From Clostridia bacterium (lineage in GTDB: Bacteria > Bacillota > Clostridia > Oscillospirales > CAG-272): DNA of 64,000 bases. The notes under the pieces are model-generated. The model made no database searches. It was not told where the DNA came from and saw nothing but the letters and a program-made list of their open reading frames with translations. Made by a program: the position numbers and the translations under genes. Numbering within the stretch: the stretch's first letter is position 1; every line of letters starts with the position of its first letter. Shown here in pieces: positions 57,568 to 64,000 of the stretch. The stretch is taken from the NCBI GenBank assembly GCA_017621475.1, contig JAGATA010000020.1:1-64000 (forward strand), read 5' to 3'.

Positions 57568-59502
57568 TCAGTTCTCCTTGTCTTTTGTGTAATTGAGAAG
57601 TCCGCCTGCGAGAAGTATTTCGCGCTGGCGTGCCGTTGCCGCGAGGACGAGCGTTACGTTTTCGCCCGTTGTCTTGTTGCAAAGCGTGAGCTCTTCTTTG
57701 CTTGCAATGCCGTCTGAAAAGCCGAGAATTTCTATATCGTCGCCCTCGGCGATCTTTTCGTAATCGTCGGGGTCTTTGAACGTGAGGGGGATTATGCCGA
57801 AGTTGATAAGGTTTGCCATGTGGATTCTTGCAAAGCTCTTTGCAACAACGGCTTTTATGCCGAGGTAAAGGGGAACGAGAGCCGCGTGCTCGCGAGAGGA
57901 ACCCTGACCGTAGTTTGCGCCGCCTACGATAATGCCGCCGCCAAGAGCTTTTGCTCTTTCGGGGAATTCTTTATCGCATACAGTGAAGCAGAATTCTGAA
58001 AGCTTCGGCACGTTGGAACGGTAGGGAAGTATCTTTGTGCCTGCCGGCATAATGTGGTCCGTTGTGATGTTGTCGCCAACCTTGAGTGCTGTCTTGCATG
58101 AAAGGTCTTGCGCGGGGCGCACTCCCTTGGGAATGGGCTTGATATTGGGACCGCGTTCAACAAGAACGTCTGCCGCTTCTTCTGCACTTGCGGGCATTTC
58201 AATAAGGTTATCGTTTACCTTCATAACCTCGGGAAGAGCAATTTCGGGAGCTTTTCCGAGCGTTCTGGGATCTGTAAATACGCCCGTGATAGCGGAAGCC
58301 GCCGCTGTCTGGGGGGAAACGAGGTAGACTTTTGCGTCGGCAGTACCGCTTCTTGCCTCAAAGTTGCGGTTGAAGGTACGAAGGCTGACACCTGCGGACT
58401 TGGGGGAGAAGCCCATACCGATGCAGGGACCGCACGCGCATTCAAGGATTCTTGCGCCTGCGCTTACCATATCCGTGAGCGCGCCGCAATCCGCGAGCAT
58501 AGAGAGAACCTCCTTGGAGCCGGGGGAGACGGACATTTCAACGTCCGCGTGAACTGTTTTATCTTTGAGTATCGAGGATACCGTGAGCATATCGAGCATG
58601 GAGGAGTTTGTGCAGGAGCCTACGCAAACCTGGTCGAGCTTCATTCCCGCAAGCTCGGAAACGGGGCGCACGTTGTCGGGGCTGTGGGGGCAAGCCGCAA
58701 GCGGAACGAGCGCGGAAAGGTCAACCGTGAGCGTTTCATCATAAACAACGTCGTCATCGGGAGCAAGAGGAACGTAATCGCACTCTCTCTGCTGAGATTT
58801 AAGGAAAGCGCGTGTTATTTCGTCGGAGGGGAAGACGGAGCTTGTAGCGCCGAGCTCTGCACCCATATTCGTAATAGTTGCGCGTTCGGGAACGGAGAGG
58901 GTCTTAACGCCTTCGCCGTAATATTCAACTACCTTTCCAACGCCGCCTTTAACGCCGAGCTTGGAAAGAACGTAGAGGATAACGTCCTTTGCACCTACGA
59001 AATCGGGGAGCTTGCCTTTAAGCTCTACGCCGATTATCTTGGGCATATTGATGTAATATGCGCCGCCTCCCATTGCAACGGCTACGTCAAGACCGCCTGC
59101 ACCCATTGCGAGCATACCAAGACCGCCTGCCGTGGGAGTGTGGCTGTCGGAGCCGATGAGCGTTTTGCCGGGTATGCCGAATCTTTCAAGGTGTACCTGA
59201 TGGCAGATGCCGTTGCCGGGACGGGAGAAACGTACGCCGTGCTTCTTAGTTACCGTCTGAATATATCTGTGGTCGTCTGCGTTTTCAAAGCCCGCCTGGA
59301 GCGTGTTGTGGTCGATATACGCCACGGAAAGCTCTGTTTTAACTCTTTCTGTGCCCATCGCTTCAAACTGGAGGTACGCCATAGTACCTGTTGCGTCCTG
59401 TGTAAGTGTCTGGTCTATGCGAAGTCCGATCTCGCTGCCGACGGTCATTTCGCCGGAAACAAGATGGTTTTTGATTATTTTCTGCGCTATGGTAAGTCCC
59501 AT
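57568..59502 (-). CDS. acnA: Aconitate hydratase
   Basis: A 644-aa [4Fe-4S] enzyme that isomerises citrate to isocitrate. The cluster cysteines are Cys297 in CVGSCTNSS and Cys357/Cys360 in CACGPCIGMG. SDSHTPTAGGLGMLAMGAGGLDVA (118-141) is the substrate-binding block. The swivel domain follows with KILPYRSN and GGANYGQGSSREHAALVPLYLG. It is the short aconitase/homoaconitase-like type of Clostridia. The gene lies between gntR and icd with gaps of 15 and 4 bases. Confidence 0.92.
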   Translation of the reverse strand: MGLTIAQKIIKNHLVSGEMTVGSEIGLRIDQTLTQDATGTMAYLQFEAMGTERVKTELSVAYIDHNTLQAGFENADDHRYIQTVTKKHGVRFSRPGNGICHQVHLERFGIPGKTLIGSDSHTPTAGGLGMLAMGAGGLDVAVAMGGGAYYINMPKIIGVELKGKLPDFVGAKDVILYVLSKLGVKGGVGKVVEYYGEGVKTLSVPERATITNMGAELGATSSVFPSDEITRAFLKSQQRECDYVPLAPDDDVVYDETLTVDLSALVPLAACPHSPDNVRPVSELAGMKLDQVCVGSCTNSSMLDMLTVSSILKDKTVHADVEMSVSPGSKEVLSMLADCGALTDMVSAGARILECACGPCIGMGFSPKSAGVSLRTFNRNFEARSGTADAKVYLVSPQTAAASAITGVFTDPRTLGKAPEIALPEVMKVNDNLIEMPASAEEAADVLVERGPNIKPIPKGVRPAQDLSCKTALKVGDNITTDHIMPAGTKILPYRSNVPKLSEFCFTVCDKEFPERAKALGGGIIVGGANYGQGSSREHAALVPLYLGIKAVVAKSFARIHMANLINFGIIPLTFKDPDDYEKIAEGDDIEILGFSDGIASKEELTLCNKTTGENVTLVLAATARQREILLAGGLLNYTKDKEN

Positions 59503-59517
59503 ATCAGTGTTGTCCTT

Positions 59518-60177
59518 TCAATCTTTATTTTGTATGATGGTAAGCAGGTTGGAAAGCGCGCGCTCTACGTGCGCGGACATAAGCGCGTCCGCGCCGTCGG
59601 CATTGCCTTTTTTGATGGCTTCAACTATTTCTCTGTGTTCCGCCAAGGATTTTTCAAGCCGTCCCTTAACGGAAAGGGAAAGCTTGCGGTAGCACACTAT
59701 GTAACGGTGAAGCTCCGAAAGCGTTTTGCCGAGTATCCTGCTTTGACAATAGCGGTAAATTATATCGTGAAAATCGGAATCGAGGTCCTTGAGCTTTTCG
59801 ATGTTTCCCTTGGACATATAAAATTCCGTAAGCTCTATGTTATCCGAAAGCTGGCGGACGAGTGCTTCGTCCGCGTTTTCCGCGGCTATGCGGGCGGCTA
59901 GCCCTTCAAGGCGCGTTCTTATTTTATATATATCTATAAGATCGCGCTCGGAGATGCCCACGACCACCGCGCCCTTGTTCGGGCGCAGCTTTATAAGCCC
60001 CTCGCGGTCGAGGCGCTGGAGCGCTTCGCGCACGGGAGTTCGGCTGACACCAAGCTCCTTTGAAAGCTTCATTTCCGTAACGGAATCTCCCGCACGCAGC
60101 TTTTGGGAAAGTATTTGGTCTTCGAGTATATTATAAACCTTTTCTTCAAGTGTTGATGCTCCGTCCGGTTGAAACAT
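59518..60177 (-). CDS. GntR-family regulator with FCD domain
   Basis: A 219-aa regulator. The N-terminal winged helix is KVYNILEDQILSQKLRAGDSVTEMKLSKELGVSRTPVREALQRLDREGLIKLRPNKGAVV (12-71). The FCD helical domain follows, with metal-binding residues DSDFHDIIYRY and HREIVEAIKKGNADGADALMSAHVE. It lies inside the citrate pathway operon, so it probably senses a di- or tricarboxylate and binds the TTGTAT/ATACAA palindrome at 61630-61649. Confidence 0.9.
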   Translation of the reverse strand: MFQPDGASTLEEKVYNILEDQILSQKLRAGDSVTEMKLSKELGVSRTPVREALQRLDREGLIKLRPNKGAVVVGISERDLIDIYKIRTRLEGLAARIAAENADEALVRQLSDNIELTEFYMSKGNIEKLKDLDSDFHDIIYRYCQSRILGKTLSELHRYIVCYRKLSLSVKGRLEKSLAEHREIVEAIKKGNADGADALMSAHVERALSNLLTIIQNKD

Positions 60178-60203
60178 CTTTGCATCCTGCCTTCTGTTGT
60201 AGA

Positions 60204-61610
60204 TTATTCTTCGGTGGTCTGCGCTTCTTCTTTTGTGTTTGCTGCTTCAAGCTCCTTGCTAAGGGAGATGAATATCTCTTCGAGCTCGGGATCTGTCATA
60301 AGTGTCACTCTGCCTTCGGCGTAAAGCTTGTCGATGGCATCCTTCATTTTAATAACTATCTCGTCACGCTTGGATACCGTTTCCTCTCCGCGAAAACGGT
60401 AATGATTGTTTATCCAATATGCAATACCTGCAAGGCCGGATGTATTGGAAACGGAGACGCTGGCGGGAACGCCGAGGATGCGTTCCGTATCGAATATATT
60501 ATATATTTCCGCATCCTTCATCATACCGTCTGCATGGATACCTGCGCGCGTTACGTTGAAGTTTTCACCTATAAACGGGGTCATAGGGGGAACGTTGTAG
60601 CCAAGGTTCTTTCTGTAATATTCTGCAAGCTCCGTGATAACGGAAGGATCCATACCGTCGAAAGAGCCGCGGATGGATGCGTATTCGATAACCATTGCTT
60701 CAAGAGGCACGTTACCTGTGCGCTCTCCTATGCCGAGCAAGGAGCAGTTGACAGCGGAAGCTCCGTAAAGCCAAGCTGTTGTGGCATTGGAAACTGCCTT
60801 GTAAAAGTCGTTGTGACCGTGCCATTCAAGCATCTCACTGGGTACGTTGGCATAATGGTGCAAGCCGTAAACCATACCGGGAACGCTTCGGGGAAGGGCG
60901 ACCTCGCTGAAAGGAACGCCGTACCCCATAGTATCGCACATACGGATCTTTACGGGGATGTTTGCCTGTTCGGAAAGCTCTGTAAGCTCGTTTACGAAGG
61001 GAACAACGAAGCCGTAGAAATCGGCACGTGTTATATCTTCAAGGTGGCAACGGGGGCGCAGACCCGCGTTGAAAGCATCGTAAACGACGGAAAGGTATTT
61101 GTTAAGCGCCTGGGAACGTGTCATACCGAGCTTTTTGAATATATGGTAGTCGGAGCAGGAAACGAGGATACCCGTTTCTTTTATACCGATGTCGCGCACG
61201 AGCTTGAAGTCTTCCTTCGTTGCGCGTATCCAAGTTGTTATTTCCGGGAATTTATAACCGAGCTCCATGCATTTCTCAACGGCGTCGCGGTCTTTTTTGC
61301 TGTAAACGAAAAATTCGCTCTGGCGAATTATGCCTTTTTCACCGCCGAGGCGCGAGAGCATCTTGTAAAGGTCAACTATCTGCTCCGTCGTATAGGGGGC
61401 GCGGGACTGCTGACCGTCGCGGAAGGTTGTATCCGTGATCCATATCTCCTTGGGCATAGAGATGGGCACTCTGCGGTGGTTGAAAGGAATCTTCGGAACT
61501 TCTGTATAAGGATATATATCTCTGTACAGGTTGGGATTCTCCACATCCTGAAGAGAGTATTTGTATTGCGAAAATTCGAGCAAATTGCTCGCGTCGCTTC
61601 TTGTAAGCAT
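60204..61610 (-). CDS. (Re)-citrate synthase
   Basis: A 468-aa member of the DRE-TIM metallolyase family (with isopropylmalate and homocitrate synthases). The metal site starts in WITDTTFRDGQQSR (57-70), followed by CHLEDITRADFYGFV, EWHGHNDFYKAVSNATTAW and GIGERTGNVPLEAMVIEY. Length and sequence match the anaerobic (Re)-type citrate synthase known from Clostridium kluyveri rather than the Si enzyme. It makes citrate from oxaloacetate and acetyl-CoA for glutamate synthesis. The ATG at 61610 follows TTGGAGG. First gene of the operon. Confidence 0.9.
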   Translation of the reverse strand: MLTRSDASNLLEFSQYKYSLQDVENPNLYRDIYPYTEVPKIPFNHRRVPISMPKEIWITDTTFRDGQQSRAPYTTEQIVDLYKMLSRLGGEKGIIRQSEFFVYSKKDRDAVEKCMELGYKFPEITTWIRATKEDFKLVRDIGIKETGILVSCSDYHIFKKLGMTRSQALNKYLSVVYDAFNAGLRPRCHLEDITRADFYGFVVPFVNELTELSEQANIPVKIRMCDTMGYGVPFSEVALPRSVPGMVYGLHHYANVPSEMLEWHGHNDFYKAVSNATTAWLYGASAVNCSLLGIGERTGNVPLEAMVIEYASIRGSFDGMDPSVITELAEYYRKNLGYNVPPMTPFIGENFNVTRAGIHADGMMKDAEIYNIFDTERILGVPASVSVSNTSGLAGIAYWINNHYRFRGEETVSKRDEIVIKMKDAIDKLYAEGRVTLMTDPELEEIFISLSKELEAANTKEEAQTTEE

Positions 61611-61629
61611 TTTGTGTTCCTCCAAGGGG

Positions 61630-61676
61630 ATTGTATGATTGCATACAATTATACAATCCCTTTTAGCTTTTGTCAA
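61630..61676 (-). promoter_or_regulatory. Consensus promoter overlapped by a GntR-like operator
   Basis: Minus strand TTGACA (61676-61671) and TATAAT (61653-61648), spacing 17. ATTGTAT-GATTGC-ATACAAT (61630-61649) lies over the start region, and a further ATTGTAT overlaps the -10. The layout fits repression of the citrate operon by its own GntR protein. Confidence 0.8.
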
Positions 61677-61846
61677 TAGTGCGCAAAAAAATTCCATAAA
61701 AAATTTACCTTTTTCTAAAATTAACGGCTCTGTTTAAAAAAGTGAAAATAACCAAAAAAGCAAGGTGCAATATAGCATTTTTTACAATACGTAAAATGAA
61801 TCGAAACAAGATTTTAAGCCTAAATAAGAAAAAACAATAATTTTTA

Positions 61847-61902
61847 TTGACAAACGGGTTTGAATGTTGTAAAATGAAGAAAAATGAAAATATTTTTCAT
61901 TT
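61847..61902 (+). promoter_or_regulatory. Promoter and RpiR-type operator
   Basis: TTGACA (61847-61852) and TAAAAT (61870-61875), spacing 17. AAATGAAAA-TAT-TTTTCATTT (61882-61902) is a perfect 9-bp inverted repeat at the transcript start, matching the TGAAA/TTTCA style of RpiR-family sites. Confidence 0.75.
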
Positions 61903-61965
61903 GCAAAAAATGAAATAACGGAAAAACCTGAAATAAATTTTCAGAACGAAAGCGAGGGTATATAA

Positions 61966-62808
61966 TTGAATAAAATTATTTTAAAGACCCAGCTTTTGTA
62001 TTCCGAAATGGGGAAATCCGAAAAGAAAGTAGCGGATTGGCTTATCTCCCATCCGGGGGACAACTTACCAATGTCCATTTCTGAGCTTGCGGAGCTTTGC
62101 GAAAGCTCGGAATCTACGATCGTCCGTTTTGCGCGCAGGCTCGGCTTTTCCGGCTACGGGGAACTGAAGATCTGCGTTGCCGGGGAGCAGGAGAAAAAGG
62201 TCGTTTTGCCCACCATAAATGAAAATGACTCCTGCTTTGAGATACTCGAAAAAATATGTAACGATGCATATCTTTCCTTCGAGAGGACCAAGCGAACCAT
62301 TGCCCCCGAAAATATTGCGGCGGCGGCAAACCTTATAGCAAGCGCGGGTAAGACCGTTCTCATCGGTCTTGGTTCTTCCGCATCCGTAGCACAGGATGCG
62401 GCAAACAAATTTTTGCGTGCGGGTTACTCCGCATATTCCTACGGAGACACGCATATGCAGATGATCGCTGCCTCTCATATGAAGGAAGGGGACGTGCTCA
62501 TCGGCGTTTCCCAATCGGGTGCGTCGAAAGATATAGTGGAAGCCCTCAAGTTCGCAAAGAGCCGCGGAATTTCCACAATATGCATCACGGGTACTGATAA
62601 ATCTCCCATTATGAAGCAGAGCGATATCGTACTCTTAACGGACACAGAGGAAACCAAGCACAGCTCCCTTGCGCTGAGTTCCCATCTGTCGCGCCTGGTT
62701 GTCATAGACTCTCTGTGCTATTACCTTGTATATCGCAACGAGGAAAACGGCACGGGCCTTGACGAGGAAAACGAAAATAACCTCAGATCCAAACGCGTTA
62801 ACGAATAA
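61966..62808 (+). CDS. MurR/RpiR-family transcriptional regulator
   Basis: A 280-aa regulator. The N-terminal HTH (about 1-75) contains SISELAELCESSESTIVRFARRLGFSGYGELK. The SIS domain (about 110-260) holds VLIGLGSSASVAQDAANKFLRAG and GVSQSGASKDIVEALKFAKS, which bind phosphosugars. It starts with TTG, 7 bases after GAGGG. It lies 43 bases upstream of ackA with no terminator between, so it may regulate acetate kinase in response to sugar phosphate. Confidence 0.9.
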   Translation: MNKIILKTQLLYSEMGKSEKKVADWLISHPGDNLPMSISELAELCESSESTIVRFARRLGFSGYGELKICVAGEQEKKVVLPTINENDSCFEILEKICNDAYLSFERTKRTIAPENIAAAANLIASAGKTVLIGLGSSASVAQDAANKFLRAGYSAYSYGDTHMQMIAASHMKEGDVLIGVSQSGASKDIVEALKFAKSRGISTICITGTDKSPIMKQSDIVLLTDTEETKHSSLALSSHLSRLVVIDSLCYYLVYRNEENGTGLDEENENNLRSKRVNE

Positions 62809-62851
62809 ACAGTCAAATATTATACAAGCAAATAAATGCGGAGGAAAAGTT

Positions 62852-64000
62852 ATGAAAATTTTGGTTATCAACTCGGGCAGTTCATCGCTTAAATATCAGC
62901 TTTTCGATATGACAAGCGGAGACGTGCTTGCAAAAGGCCTTTGCGAACGTATCGGCGGCGAGTGCGGTATCGTTACCCACAAACGCCCCGGACACGACCC
63001 GTACAAAGCAGAGCCTGTGATTCCCGACCACGGAGCAGCTCTTTCCATCGTGCTCGGTCTTATCACGGATAAAGAGCTCGGTGTTATTGAGCATATCGAC
63101 GAGATAGAAGCTGTTGGCCACCGCGTGGCACACGGCGGCGAAATGCTCAAGAGCTCTTCTCTTATCGGAGAAAAGGAGCTTGAATACCTTTATTCCATCG
63201 TGGATATAAACCCCCTGCACGGTCCGCCCGCGATCAAGGGCATAGAAGCGTGCAAAAAGCTTCTTCCCAAGGTACCGCAGGTCGGTGTTTTCGATACGTC
63301 TTATTACAGCACGATACCGGAACACGCATACATTTGCCCCTTGCCTTACGAATATTACGAAAAATATAAAATACGCCGCTACGGTTTCCATGGTACCAGC
63401 CACCGCTTTGTAACGGCGGAATGTGCAAAGATTATGGGCAAGCCGCTTGAAGAACTTAAAATAATCACTTGCCATATGGGCAACGGCTCCTCCATCACGG
63501 CAACAAAATACGGCAAGGCTCTTGATACATCTATGGGCTTTACCCCACAGGACGGTCTTATAATGGGTACACGCTCCGGCGCTATAGACCCCACCGTTCT
63601 TACATATATTATGAAAACGGAAAACGTTTCCGCACAGGAAATGGACGATATAATCAACCGCAAATCCGGTCTTCTCGGTGTTTCCGGCGTTTCCAACGAC
63701 TGCCGCGAGATCTGGGAAGCTGCGAACGCAGGCAATAAGAGAGCAAAGCTTGCGCTCGATATGCTTATAAACGACGTTAAAAAGATAGTAGGCTCTTACC
63801 TTGCCGAAATGAACGGCGCGGATGCGCTCGTATTCACGGCGGGTATAGGCGAAAATGACTTTGCCGTACGCGAAGGCGTTTGCCGCGATATGGATTTCTT
63901 CGGTATCAAGATAGACGAAGAAAAGAACAAGAATGCCGCAAGAGGCGAATTTAACGATATTACCGCGCCGGACGGAAAGATGAAGGTCTTCATCATTCCC
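62852..64000 (+). CDS. ackA: Acetate kinase (3' end outside the window)
   Basis: The first 383 residues are visible. The start MKILVINSGSSSLKYQLFD, GHRVAHGGE with the substrate Arg, GVFDTSYYSTIPEHAYICPLP, GFHGTSHRFVT, ITCHMGNGSSITATKYGKALDTSMGFTPQDGLIMGTRSGAIDP and FTAGIGENDF are textbook ASKHA acetate-kinase motifs. It makes ATP from acetyl phosphate in fermentation. About 15 residues of a normal 400-aa protein should lie beyond the window. GCGGAGG precedes the ATG. pta is not seen upstream; the upstream gene is an RpiR regulator. Confidence 0.97.
   Translation, partial: MKILVINSGSSSLKYQLFDMTSGDVLAKGLCERIGGECGIVTHKRPGHDPYKAEPVIPDHGAALSIVLGLITDKELGVIEHIDEIEAVGHRVAHGGEMLKSSSLIGEKELEYLYSIVDINPLHGPPAIKGIEACKKLLPKVPQVGVFDTSYYSTIPEHAYICPLPYEYYEKYKIRRYGFHGTSHRFVTAECAKIMGKPLEELKIITCHMGNGSSITATKYGKALDTSMGFTPQDGLIMGTRSGAIDPTVLTYIMKTENVSAQEMDDIINRKSGLLGVSGVSNDCREIWEAANAGNKRAKLALDMLINDVKKIVGSYLAEMNGADALVFTAGIGENDFAVREGVCRDMDFFGIKIDEEKNKNAARGEFNDITAPDGKMKVFIIP

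Noticed and set aside
58108..59901. Long open frame on the plus strand (597 codons) opposite aconitase
   Set aside because: It is the antisense shadow of acnA: no ribosome site, low-complexity Cys/Arg-rich translation, and the minus frame has all aconitase motifs.
60150..61679. 509-codon plus-strand frame opposite the citrate synthase gene
   Set aside because: Shadow of the conserved (Re)-citrate synthase; no recognisable motifs and no start signal.
1..64000. CRISPR array, prophage, toxin-antitoxin or integrase
   Set aside because: No regularly spaced direct repeats, no phage structural genes and no integrase were seen; the small XRE genes have no toxin partner.

Overview
The window looks like chromosome from an anaerobic gut-type member of the Bacillota, class Clostridia. 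The evidence is strong AGGAGG ribosome binding sites, TTGACA-N17-TATAAT promoters, Rho-independent terminators after most operons, the gene orders rpsF-ssb-rpsR and miaA/sepF/yggT/divIVA/lspA/rluD, a (Re)-type citrate synthase, a Gram-positive diaminopimelate dehydrogenase, acetate kinase and many lipoproteins with Thr-rich linkers. I cannot fix the order or genus from sequence alone.

Layout. 1-2400: the 3' tail of a group II intron, a palindromic MITE-like repeat, and three small HTH regulators, two of them divergent around a promoter with a palindromic operator in its spacer. 2437-5090: a YfcE phosphoesterase, then a cobalamin riboswitch with its own promoter and terminator, controlling a DUF4430 lipoprotein and a secreted alpha/alpha-barrel protein. 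Together these two proteins resemble intrinsic factor/transcobalamin split into two genes. This is the best candidate for an under-described system here. 5224-14486: a large SGNH/DUF4886 lipoprotein, a GH3 glycosidase with swapped domain order, ddh, an Sfp-type PPTase, a HAD phosphatase, a roughly 550-bp non-coding inverted-repeat element, an SDR oxidoreductase and an HD phosphohydrolase. 14535-19177: murI, prmC, yqhQ, secG and rpsF-ssb-rpsR.

19308-32938: lipoproteins, DUF4830, DUF1836, a nucleotidyltransferase, a small lipoprotein gene with an in-frame stop, an SPFH/NfeD pair, and the yfmF-yfmH-lgt-folD operon. The leftward yfmF operon and the small HTH gene at 32705 are divergent. 33012-34374: tRNA-Leu(UAG) followed by an ISAs1-family insertion sequence. 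34453-45417: a flippase, a HAD phosphatase, then the cell-envelope and division cluster rluD, lspA, divIVA, yggT, sepF, yggS, an HlyD-like protein, miaA and queA, with a P-loop gene that appears inserted at the 3' end of queA.

45594-56252: an accessory zone with a fused lipoprotein remnant, an orphan solute-binding protein, a decayed GH2 glycosidase, the TrkH/TrkA potassium system, a secreted HExxH metalloprotease with two further lipoproteins, a YgjV-like membrane protein and another lipoprotein. 56388-64000: a four-gene leftward operon for 2-oxoglutarate synthesis ((Re)-citrate synthase, GntR regulator, aconitase, isocitrate dehydrogenase) behind a consensus promoter overlapped by a palindrome, then a divergent RpiR regulator and acetate kinase, which runs off the window.

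The main themes are envelope biogenesis and division, glutamate-precursor metabolism, vitamin B12 capture and a large secreted lipoprotein repertoire. Gene decay and small insertions are concentrated between 43.6 and 54 kb.
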